A DNA stretch of 64,000 nucleotides from Gaeumannomyces sp. JS-464 (lineage: Eukaryota; Ascomycota; Sordariomycetes; Magnaporthales; Magnaporthaceae): assembly GCA_002197995.1 (NCBI GenBank), contig NGZR01000001.1, positions 6,510,001 through 6,574,000 of the forward strand, in the 5' to 3' direction. Shown in pieces: positions 10,977-20,767 of the stretch; the first letter of the stretch is position 1, and each line of letters begins with the position of its first letter. Both the position numbers and the translations under genes were made by a program. The notes beneath the pieces were generated by a model. That model did not search any database and was not told where the DNA came from. It saw nothing but the letters and a program-made list of their open reading frames with translations.

Positions 10977-13900
10977 ATGCCGGACGTAACCGCGCTGGTC
11001 TCGCAGATGACCGAGACCTTGGCCCAAATACACGAGACCATCGCCGGGCTGGACACTGCGGAGCATGACTCCAAGCTTGATGCTCTGGAGCAAGAGCGAG
11101 AGTCGGCGATCCAGGCACTCCAGGAGTGCTTCGAGTTGGAGTCTGCGGACCTGGATTGGAAACGCAAGAGCACGCGAGAGGAGATCGCCGAGCAGAGGCG
11201 CAAAGAGGACGAGGAGAGGGAAGCCAGGAGGCGAAGAGAAGACGAGGAGCTCGCCCAAAACGAACAGACCGAGGATGAGCAGCGCCAGGTCAAGCTGCAC
11301 GAGCAGACCGAGGACATCGAGGAGCAGACCGACGCCAAGATGGACGAGGTGGAGGAGAAAGCGCGCAGGAAGCTCGAGGAGGGCGAACGTCGCCTCGTAG
11401 ACCTCGAAGCGAAACGAAAGGTCGGTATCGGTCTTTCCGACCTGCTCGCGTCTTTGGCCCCCAGTGCTGACTTTTTTTATGCTTGGCTCCCCAGGAAATA
11501 AATCGGTTAATCGACGAGCAGATGAGGGCGCCTCTGCCGCCGCCGCCGGCCAGGAGGCGCGCCAGGACATCCGTGTCGCGAGGAGCTGCGGCGGCCGCAT
11601 CCCGCTCTGCGCCTAGCGAGTCGAAGAGCAAGCCAGAGGCCCCTACCGCTGAGGAAAAGCCAACCCCTGCCGTCGAAGAGAAGTCAATTCCTGCCTCCGT
11701 GGACAAGTCCATCCCTGTCGCCGACGAGAAACCGACTCCTTCCGCTGCTGAAGAGAAGCCTGCTACTGTTGTCGGGGGAAGCCCGAAGAGAGGACAGCTC
11801 CTGCTGTTGAAAAGCAGCCAACCCCTGTCGCAACTCTTGCCGCCGAAGAGAAGCCAACCCCTGTCCCCGAGGAGAAGCAAGAGACGGCTGCCAACAGAGA
11901 CATCAAGGCTCTTGACACCGCCGCCGCTGAGGAAGCCCCGATTGACGCCCTCGTTTCTGCTGCCAAAGCTGATGAGCATTCTGCGCCTAGCGCATCAGAG
12001 CCCTTGACCGAAGAAAAGGCGCCTATCGACAAATCAGAGGCGCCAAAGGAAGCCCCAGTGGTTGAGCCACCGAAGGGGGAGGATATAATGGCGAAGCGGG
12101 AAACCAAGCCCACTGACAAGAATATCTCGGAAGATAAAGTCAATAGTGCACCCAAAGCGGTTGCTCCAGCAGAGACGAGCAAGGACGTGTCCGATGAAGC
12201 CCCGGAAACAACCGAAGTTATCAAGAAGCAGGACGCTGAAACCTCCCAACCCTCGGACAAGAAGCAGGGCGACGGGGACCTGGCGATTGCGAGCGCCACC
12301 AAGGATGCCTCGGAGTCGCAAGAACTCGGTGCGGCGCCTCTGGCGAATGCCGCGACAGTACCTGAGACAACAGCTACTGAGACTCGGGAGCTCTCCTCCG
12401 ACATCGCGGCTAAGGCTACAACAGAAGCAAAGACTCTGGAAGAGGCCCCTGCACCGAAGTCACCTTTGGGAAGCCTTGATCTCAAGATAAAGTCTCTGGC
12501 GCCGGATGAGCCGCCGGCTGACAGCCAAGTCGGGCCTCCTGTCCATGAAGAGGCAAACGAGACGGCCGAACAGGCTAGAGTGGCCCAGACCCGCGAGCTG
12601 GGGGGCTCCGCCAGTGACAAGATCGAGACCCCTGCCACCAGCGCCGTTGATGATGGCAGTGTGCACTTTGAGTCGGCCCAGACGCAGCCGGCTCAGCAGC
12701 CTGCGCAAGACTTGTCGAGCGAGGTTAAAGCTGTCTCTGCGCCCGTGATTGAGCCTGTAGCCATCGACAAGGAGACAGACAGCCATACAATTGCTCCCAC
12801 ACCACAATCTCCGCGAGAGGCGGCGCAGCTTGGCTCGGTAGAGTTGGAAGATGCACATGCTGAGCACCAGGTCAAGTCGCAGCAGGAAGTAACTCAGTCG
12901 GAGGCGCCCCTGGTATCCCAGGAGTCTGCTGTGGAGGCTCAGGAAGCCGAGCGGAAGGCGAAGGCTCGCGCCGCTGATATCTTCGAGGCCCATAACCTTC
13001 ACACAGAAGAAAGCACCGCTGCCGATGGGGCACGAGGCCTCGATTCTGTCCTCGAGCCGGACTCCGAATACGAGAAGCTTAACACCATGCCTCCTGATGC
13101 CGCTGGCCCCGTCGTAGCAGCTGCTTCAGAGATTGTAGAGGACAAGCAACTAGACAAGCACACCCCTGTGGAGAAGCTTGCGGGCGATGTGCAGCCACAG
13201 AAACCGGAGCACAACAATGTGTCTGAGCTCAAAAACCCCGAGGCCGAAGCCGCTGTTGACAGTGAGAGCTCTGAAGAGGACAGCACCGAACCCGAGTCAC
13301 CTTTCGATAATGGGGAATTTGACTTGGATCACCCTGAATCCGCATCCAAGCCACTCGCGGATGGTCTTCAAACCACTGTGGAGGGATTGGACAAGAGCCT
13401 GATTGCTTCCCAGATCACACACGGCGATGACAAGCCTCTATCTATGGAGGCTGATCGGGAGACTGCTGCAGTCATCCACGAAACCGAGGAGCTCGAAGGA
13501 GACAAGCTCTCGAAACCAGACATGGTCTCGGAGAGTCTTGTAAAGAGTATGCCCAAGGAGGATCCTACCCACGAGAAGCCAACAGAATTCCTTGACCACA
13601 GCGACTCCAAGGAAGCTGTGAAGCCCGAGGAGCCAAGAGAGGCCCTCGAGCATCAGGAGCACCAAGAGGACCTCCCACATGAGGAGCCAAAAGAGTCTAG
13701 CGTTCAGATAGAGCATGCGCCCGCGCTTGACGCTGCTCTCGGTTCCAGGAGCTTGGACCAAGATGACGAAGCCGCTGTTCCTCAGGAAGAGGTCTCGTGT
13801 GGAAGCAGCACCAAGCCTGATATTGATATCCTAGAAATAGGAGTTGATGTTGCACACTCCACGAGAGCGCCGAAGGCAGACCACGGAGACGGCCACGACA

Positions 13901-16900
13901 TCGAATCCGGCAATGAGGCATCTGTCAAACCGGAGGCCGCGCCGGCCGCACTAGCCTCGGCCCCATCTGCCGATCTGGACGTTAAGCTGAGCGCTGTCAA
14001 GGCTGAAGACGCTGTCAAACTCGAGCCCTCTGTCAAAGCTGAGGAGCCCGCCAAGGCCCAGGAAGCCGTCGAGATCAAGGAAGCCGCCAAGCCCGAGGAT
14101 ACCTCTAGGACTGGGGAGCCCGCTAAGACCGAGGAGCCCGTCAATACCGAGGAACCTGTCAAGATCAAGGATATCGCTAAGCCTGAGCCCACTGTAAAGA
14201 TTGAGGACGCCGTGAAGGCCGAGGACTCTGTCAAGGCTGGAGAAGCTGCCAAGGCAGAGGTCGTCTCTAAGGTTGACGAGGCCCTTAAGGTCGAGAACCC
14301 CGTCGAGGCCGAAGGTGCCCCCAAGACTCAAGGTGATGCCAAGGTTGCCGAGACCCAGGAGGCGGCGGCCCCGACAATACAGGCCCCCACGCAAGACGAA
14401 GCGCCAAAAATCCAGGAACTTTCCAAGGAGACTGAAGATCAGCTGCCAGCACCTGATAACGTAAAGGACACCACAAAATCGAAACAGGTGGTCAATGGAC
14501 ACTCCGGCAATGATGGCATCTTGAGCCAGGACGAGCTTGCTCACCGCGAGTCTGATGCCGTCTTAGCGGACCATGGCCACCCATGACACCTCTAGAGGCC
14601 GCGGAGCCAGGTACCAAAGGACACTTGCTGCAAGACGAGGATGATCTCATCTACAAGGGCCACGGGCCGGACGAGTTCTCGGAGCCGGAGCTGGAGCCGA
14701 TTCAAGATGCCGGAGGCCAGGTCTTGGCAGCAGAAAAGCCTGTCGAGCCCGTCGCTGTCGTCGGCTACGATGATAGTCAGTCGGAAGTATCCACCTCCGG
14801 CTCAGCCTTTGAGCTTGACCACAAGCTGCCTGAAGCTCCGCTAGCCTCTTATGCGGGAGAACCGGTTGCCCCGATGGATGTTTCAGATCTGAGCTCTCTG
14901 ACTCACAGCACAGGTCTACTACACGAAGATCTGGACGTGAGCGATATGGAAGACGAGGCTCCGCAGCACACCCTATCGCCCGATGCCAGCATCGATGTCC
15001 ATTCAGTCAGCAGGGAGGTCCAGCTCGACGCAGTTAAGCCGAGCCAGACTGCCAAACCGGAACTTGGAGCGGCTTCTGGCGCAATCCCGGGATCCGAGGC
15101 ACCTGCAGGACAGCAGGAAGCGGCGAAAGGACAGACAGTGCACAACATTCCAACCTCCATTGATCAGTACGAATCCGCACACGAAGAGCGACAGTATAAT
15201 GACGACAGTGACTGGGGCTCGGAAGAGGACCACCACGGGGCCGCCGGATTGGCTCCGCTGAGCAAATCTTCTGCGGCTGTTGGAGCTCCGGAATCGATGG
15301 CTGCGTCTCATCTCGGCCAGGAAGCCGACACCCTGGTGTTTTCTGGCGCCACAAACCCACATGCCTACGCAGCGCCTCTCCAGCAGGCAGTTGGTCTTCA
15401 GGCTCAGTCAGCCTGGAGTGAGCATGGCCCCGATCTAACAGGCGCTGTTGAGACCGGTGGGCAGAGCAAGGGGACCCTTGAAGAACCCCAGCAAGCTTTC
15501 GCCATGGAGGAGAGCACGGCTACTGTCCATGGAACCGATGACCTTTTCGAGGACGATTCTGAAGTCAGTGATCAAAGCTCGCTCGGCGCAAAGGCCCAAG
15601 AATTCGAGCAACAGGCGGTCACTGTAAGCGCTGGGCAGGAACACGCTGGTCAGCACGACATCTCAGCTGCTTTGGAAAGCGGTGATGCTCAGGAGCCGGC
15701 GTCGCCAGCGGAAGTCGCTGTTCAATTGGCACCCGAGGCAAAGCCGAAGGACACTGAGCAGGTCGCGCTGGCGGACTCGCGACCCGACTTGACGGTTATG
15801 ACGGAGCCGGGTTCTGTCTCTCAAGAGTTCATACGGAACATCGAAGAGGACCTCAGAACGCCACGGGCCCTGCCTGACGCGACCTCTGAGCAGTCCGGTG
15901 CCGCCCTGATGTCGACTCCTCACCTTGCGCCGGCTGCGGCCATTGGCCACAATGAAGATATCAGCCCCCTGATGCTTCGCAACCAGTCCCCGATCGCGCC
16001 GTTCAAGGGCCTGGCGGCTAGCCGCCACGCGCCGAGACCTAACTCGCTGGAATTCGCGCCCATGAGGTTCCCAGCGCAAGTTGTGGCAGATCACCAGTCG
16101 CCAGCCTGGGAAGAGTCGCAAGAATACAATGGCCTTGAAGCGGATGAGCACCATGGACAGCAGTCGCAGGGTTGGGGGCAGAGCTCGCTGGAGCAATACC
16201 CGCCATCTACGCCTCGGGCCCAGAGGTATGGGTTATACATGACAGAGCAGGACAGCCCCGACGACGCCCGTGGTCGATCGGCATCGGGATCTCTGGCCTC
16301 GGAGCTTGAGCAGGCCTCGGGCGGCATGCCATACGAGCAGGAAGGCGACGAGGAGATAGACCCAGACATATTCGTTCCGCGCGACGTCACCAATGTGCCG
16401 TGGCACGCGCGGACTGATTCCGTCCCAGCCTCGTTGCACAGCCGCACGACCCTGTCGTCAGCACCGTCCTCTCCTATCCACGCCGCGCTACAGCAAGACA
16501 ACCACGAGCCCGTTATCCGTGATAGCTGGGCAACCGTGCCCCAGAATCAGCAGGAGCTTCTCGCAGGCCTGGGAGGCGACTACAGCAACCGGCCGCGCGG
16601 ATACACGCAGAGCACGGACTATGGCCGCGCTCGCAACTTCTCCGAGGTCTCTCAGTATGATCCATTCAGATATGACGCAAGCGGACCGGGCGGGCCGAAA
16701 TCCGGGGGAATGGTGCACAGTCTCGTCTCAAACGAGCCGAGCAGCTGGCAGCCGCAAGAGCCGGCACCCGCGCCCCAGCAGACCCGTGAAAGTCCGCCTC
16801 GGGCCCTGGCAGGCAAGCGGGAGTCGACGGCCTCTAACTCATCCCCTGGCAGCCTATTCCAAAGAATGCGTAATGTGTTCGAGAAACCGCAGGATACCGG

Positions 16901-17246
16901 CAATGCCGAAATCGACGCCAAATCCATGGGGAGCCCAGCCCGCTCCCGGCCCGTGAGCGGCATCTTCTACCCTGTGAAACCGGCCACTCCGTCCGGGGGA
17001 AAAATTGAGAGCGGTGGCATCTTCCGGGAGACGGGGGCACGCAGCAACCGAAACAGCATGGTATACGATAGCACTGCCCAGGCCAGCACCCAGGGCGCCC
17101 TTGGCGGCTTTAAATATGACAACCCGACGTCCAGCGGCGGCCAAAAAGGCTGGCGCCAGGAGGAGGAGGACGAGCACGAGGGCATCGACGAGAACAGCTC
17201 GCTGCTGAGCGGCGGCGGCGGGCTGGGCAGGGTTGGCGCGCACTGA
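10977..17246 (+). CDS. Giant disordered acidic protein with N-terminal coiled coil, unknown function
   Basis: Exon 1 is 10977-11420. An intron follows (branch-like GCTGACTT, acceptor CCCAG ending at 11494; the donor GTCGGT is weak), then one long exon from 11495. The first ~190 residues are a charged coiled coil rich in Glu, Arg and Lys (for example RRKEDEEREARRRREDEEL). It is followed by more than 1,500 residues of low-complexity Glu/Lys/Ala/Pro/Ser sequence with degenerate EEKPTP and VKxED-type repeats (about 11640-11860 and 13975-14340). A more conserved-looking C-terminal part contains DSWATVPQNQQELL, SLFQRMRNVFEKP and RPVSGIFYPVKP. The frame breaks twice by one missing base: in G5 at 11774-11778 and in C3 at 14577-14579. 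With both supplied, the open frame is 2,065 residues to the TGA at 17244. The same frame then stays open to 18044. I cannot assign a function; size and composition suggest a scaffold. Confidence 0.75.
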
Positions 17247-18044
17247 ACACGCTCGGGCGAGACGGCCTTGGCGTCTGCTGCCGCCACCCCAGCGACCCCA
17301 CCGCGCCAGCAGCCACCACGCACACCACCACAGGCGCGGACGCCGTCTCCGCAGCGGCAGCCCCCTTTCGTGCCGGGCAAGAGTCCCGGGCGCAGCCCCT
17401 CAGACAAGTACTCGCCACCGCCCGAGCCAGCGCCGGTTACAAAGGTTACGATTATCAGCATTGTGAGGGAGGAGGTGACGCTCGACTCCAACCCTGGGAC
17501 GGCCGAAGCGGCGGCGCCCAGGCGCGCGCGCCGGCAGCAGCAGCAGCTAGCTCGCATGCCGGGCTACAGGGACTCCCTCCGCTCCAGCGCAGCGTCGTCG
17601 TCGCCGCTCGCCGACGGCAGCGTGGACCTCTCCGGGCGCGACAGCCTGGCAAGCACCGCCGGCACGCGGTCGGGGTCCACGGGGAGCGCCGAGTTCACGG
17701 GGCGGGACGACGCCTTCCGGCTGCCCTGGATGTGGACCGAAGGGTGGCGGGCGCGGCTGCGGCGGAGCGGCGACGTGGTGGAGGCGGCGAGGTGGGAGTG
17801 GCTCATGGGCAGGAGGAGGCACGCGGGCCGCAACAGCGTGCCGAGCATTGTGCTCAGCAGCAAGGTGCCCAGGGCCTCGGTGCTCAAGGGCGGCGATCCC
17901 GAGTTTTGGCATGCTCGAGGGGGACACGGCGGCGCTGGTGGACATAAAGGGGGCAACGGCGGGAACGGGTCAGGGCCAAGGACAAAAAGGAAAAGCGTAC
18001 ACTGGGGGCCGGACAAGGAGTTTCTTATTTTTGATCATAGCTAG
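17247..18044 (+). CDS. Probable C-terminal extension of the giant disordered protein
   Basis: Immediately after the TGA at 17244-17246 the same reading frame is open for 265 codons without a nearby ATG. Composition is that of coding sequence: Pro/Arg-rich SPGRSPSDKYSPPPEP, then VTKVTIISIVREEVTLDS, and a less disordered end with FRLPWMWTEGWRARLRR and KRKSVHWGPDKEFLIFDHS. A start here is hard to find, so it is probably the last part of the preceding gene. It could be joined by an intron that removes the TGA: GT at 17232 to AG at 17309 gives 78 bp and keeps the frame, but the donor GTTGGC is poor. A base error in the stop codon is the other option. A separate short gene is less likely. The boundary is unresolved. 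Confidence 0.45.
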   Translation, partial: TRSGETALASAAATPATPPRQQPPRTPPQARTPSPQRQPPFVPGKSPGRSPSDKYSPPPEPAPVTKVTIISIVREEVTLDSNPGTAEAAAPRRARRQQQQLARMPGYRDSLRSSAASSSPLADGSVDLSGRDSLASTAGTRSGSTGSAEFTGRDDAFRLPWMWTEGWRARLRRSGDVVEAARWEWLMGRRRHAGRNSVPSIVLSSKVPRASVLKGGDPEFWHARGGHGGAGGHKGGNGGNGSGPRTKRKSVHWGPDKEFLIFDHS

Positions 18045-18196
18045 CGGCACTGATAATTCGTAATGATGGTTGCGACTTGATAGGGTGCAAAAGTTTTATT
18101 TCGACAATAGCTGATTGCGAATGCGACAACATGAGAAGACCCCCGCAGATCATTCAAGGAAATAATAATAATAAAAACAAAAGCTTCCAATAGGAT

Positions 18197-18201
18197 AAAA
18201 A
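18197..18201 (-). terminator. Pol III terminator of tRNA-His
   Basis: A TTTTT run on the minus strand begins three bases after the tRNA 3' end, the standard RNA polymerase III stop. Confidence 0.75.
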
Positions 18202-18203
18202 TT

Positions 18204-18275
18204 TGGGCGTGGCAAGACTCGAACTTGCGTTTCTTCGGCCACAACGAAGTGTACTAACCCCTATACGACACACCC
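18204..18275 (-). tRNA. tRNA-His: tRNA-His (GTG anticodon)
   Basis: The minus strand folds as a complete 72-base cloverleaf. The acceptor stem is GGGTGTG with CACGCCC, the anticodon stem CTTCG/CGAAG encloses loop TTGTGGC (anticodon GTG), the T-arm is GCAAG-TTCGAGT-CTTGC, and the discriminator base is A. The internal A-box region and the B box GTTCGAGTC are in place. There is no intron. It stands alone between the giant-protein gene and the arrestin gene. Confidence 0.95.
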
Positions 18276-19261
18276 TTGCAACCGCTCAACCATTGATTGA
18301 ACGATAAGGGAGCTGTCGGTAAGTGGGACCCATATGGGGCAGGGCGGCGTGCATGCGACAACGCCCCCCGCCTCCCTCGCCACCGCTCATCACCAGTTAG
18401 GCAGCCGCAGCATCCAACTCACCATTCAAGTAAAAGGGGCGCAAGAGTAGATAGATGCTTTACTCCTAATACCCAAACATACAATACCTCCACGTTCGGC
18501 TCTTGGTTTCTGCAATGCATCGAGCCTGGGTGAACATAAAACAGCAACACCTGGCTTTGGAAAGAAACTACGACGCCGCTCGCTGATTGTAACAGACCAG
18601 CGTGCGGGGTTTTATCTGGGGGCTTCATCTGGGGGCTCCTGGGAACAGCGGATAGCCAAAGGTACATATGGAGCGATGCATGCGCCGAAACGTGTCTGGC
18701 ATGGGCCGCTCTCTGTCTGTTAGCCCGCTGGCAGTCTCGTCAGTCATCCAGATCTCCGGCGGCGGCGACAGCGGCTGCACGCAGGAATTGCCGAGCGGAG
18801 AAAAGAAATGCAGAAGAAAACAGAGCGGTCATTACCTCGGAAAGCCGACGGTCAAAATGTATCGCGCTCCAAGTTGGGTCTTGGTCCCGTCGAGTTGGCG
18901 GCACCCGAACCCCTCGATCAGGCTTCGGAATCAAACACTGGACCATGTATCATCACGCACATGCGGGTTTCCGTTTCAAACTACAGCTGACATAGTGTCA
19001 TTCAACATTCTTCTTCTTATACACCTAAAAGGCACCTATTTTATGCCTCGCAGGACATCGCCAATCTTGTAGAAGCCTAAACATTACATAAAAACTTAAA
19101 AAGAGAACACAGGAGCCAGAAGGATGCCCGCCTCGCCGAATTTGCAACTGAAGGGTATCATTGGTTTTGCGTGATTTCCAAGCCCACCAAACAACACTGG
19201 GCGAAACCCCGAGGATTAGGTAACAAAGGAAAAAAAGGGGGGAAAAAAGGAAAGGAGAGGC
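18276..19261. other. Intergenic region
   Basis: It contains the tRNA upstream flank and the 3' flank of the minus-strand arrestin gene. No gene or structured repeat is visible. Confidence 0.55.
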
Positions 19262-20767
19262 TCAATCATAGCCCGGAAGCACACTCGTCTCGACGAACCT
19301 GTGGTCCGGTATCGAGAGCATGCGCGGCCGGAGGTGTCGGTCCGCCTCGGCCTCCTCTAGGGCCGTCTCAAAGTCGGGCAGCTCCTCCGTCATGCCCAGG
19401 CCCGCCTCGGCGCCGGGCTCGGCCGCGATCTGCAGCGGCAGCCTGAGCGACAGCGTCGTCGACCCGGACCCGGCCCCGGACCCGGCCAGCGTCACCGACA
19501 GCTGGAGCACGTACACGCGCGACACGATGCAGCTGTAAAACGACGGGATGAAGGTTTTGCCCCTGCCCCTGCCGCCCGCCGCCCCCGGCAGCCGCACCGG
19601 CACCTGGATGTCGCACGTGTGGAGGACGGGTGACGAGGGCGCCGCCGGCTTGCTCCTCAGCACGCGGTCGTGCTCCTCCGCGTCCAGGTCGCCCGACGAG
19701 TACCCCGAGTCGCGCCTCGCCTGGTGCCTCGGCCGCTGCTCCCACCTGAAGCCGTCGACGTGGGCCGAGAAGAGCGGGACCGTGGTCGCGTACGACGCCC
19801 GCCGGTCCAGCACGGCCTGGCTGCGCGCGCCGGTGCTGACGAGGTCCGGCAGCGAGCTCATGGCCGTGGAGCTGTAGATCGTGTAAGCCGCGAGCTTTCC
19901 CGAGACGCCCGTCACCCTGGGCGGCGCGGCGTCGGCCGACGCGGGCTCGAATTCGAGCCGCACGCGCGCCCCCGTCTCGGACGTGCCCAGGCCGTCGGCC
20001 CGCAGGAACACAGCGCTCGGCTGCGTGGCCGAGGCCGTCACGCGCCCGACCTTGGACGCCATCAGGTTCTTGCGCAGCGTCTTGGACTTGCTCATGCGGT
20101 ACAGCCTGTCCAGCTTGCCGATCGTGATGGGCGGCCGCTCGTTGAAGGTCGGCAGGATCGTGACCTGCTCGGCCGCCTCCATGAGCTTGATGCCGTGCGC
20201 GGCCGCGGCCTCGTCCGCGCCGGGCGACCGCATGACCCGGGCCTTGACGCAGTACTCGATCCGCGCCGTCTGGGGCGAGAGGTCGTCGCGCTCCCAGAAG
20301 CCGACGGTGGGCGGCAGCGACAGGTGGTGGTCGCGCACGTGGTCGGCGTCGACGCCGTGCGCGCAGGCGCCGATGGTCAGGTGCGGCGGCACCACGAAGT
20401 TGAAGGGCACGCGGTACGTGCGCCCGGCCTCAAACACCCGCGGCACCGGGTGGACCGACTGCGGGATGGGCATGGCGAGCTTCAGGAGCGTGTGGGTCGT
20501 CGCGTGCGGCGCGCCCATACCTTCGACCCGTGTCCTCGCCAGGCCCAGCAATATGATCTGTATGCTGTCGAACCGGACATCGCGGTGTGTCGAAATAACC
20601 ACCTCGCCTTCGATGGGCGCGCCGGTGTTGTACACCTTTGATCGGAAGTGGTTTTTGAGCTGGATCTCCATTTGGAACTTTGCAAAGGTTATTCTGTTCG
20701 ATGAGCTGGTGTGAGAGCTGGCATTGCTGCCGGCGGCTGATGACGAGGACGACATTCCCCGGGCCAT
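19262..20767 (-). CDS. Arrestin-like protein (fungal alpha-arrestin)
   Basis: An intronless 501-residue protein. Alpha-arrestins of fungi recruit a Rsp5-type ubiquitin ligase to plasma-membrane transporters and drive their endocytosis. The N-lobe begins at about residue 28 (FAKFQMEIQLKNHFRSKVY). It shows the arrestin pattern GAPIEGEVVI, IQIILLGLARTRVEG, YRVPFNFVVPPHL and TARIEYCVKARV. The C-lobe contains RVRLEFEPASADAAPPRV and ends in VYVLQLSVTLAG and LSLRLPLQI. The tail LPDFETALEEAEADRHLRPR and terminal LPGYD recall the degenerate PxY-like tails of this family, but no clear PPxY is present. The start at 20767 is chosen because the upstream in-frame extension looks like leader sequence. The Ser-rich N-terminus (SSSSSAAGSNASSHTSSS) is a possible phosphorylation target. 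The specific cargo cannot be deduced. Confidence 0.85.
   Translation of the reverse strand: MARGMSSSSSAAGSNASSHTSSSNRITFAKFQMEIQLKNHFRSKVYNTGAPIEGEVVISTHRDVRFDSIQIILLGLARTRVEGMGAPHATTHTLLKLAMPIPQSVHPVPRVFEAGRTYRVPFNFVVPPHLTIGACAHGVDADHVRDHHLSLPPTVGFWERDDLSPQTARIEYCVKARVMRSPGADEAAAAHGIKLMEAAEQVTILPTFNERPPITIGKLDRLYRMSKSKTLRKNLMASKVGRVTASATQPSAVFLRADGLGTSETGARVRLEFEPASADAAPPRVTGVSGKLAAYTIYSSTAMSSLPDLVSTGARSQAVLDRRASYATTVPLFSAHVDGFRWEQRPRHQARRDSGYSSGDLDAEEHDRVLRSKPAAPSSPVLHTCDIQVPVRLPGAAGGRGRGKTFIPSFYSCIVSRVYVLQLSVTLAGSGAGSGSTTLSLRLPLQIAAEPGAEAGLGMTEELPDFETALEEAEADRHLRPRMLSIPDHRFVETSVLPGYD

Noticed and set aside
14577..14586. ATGA overlap as translational coupling of two genes
   Set aside because: Stop/start overlap coupling is not expected in a nuclear gene of an ascomycete; a missing C joins two parts of one protein more simply.
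19670..20641. 323-codon plus-strand open frame opposite the arrestin gene
   Set aside because: Antisense shadow rich in Arg, Gly and Val; the minus strand has the arrestin motifs.
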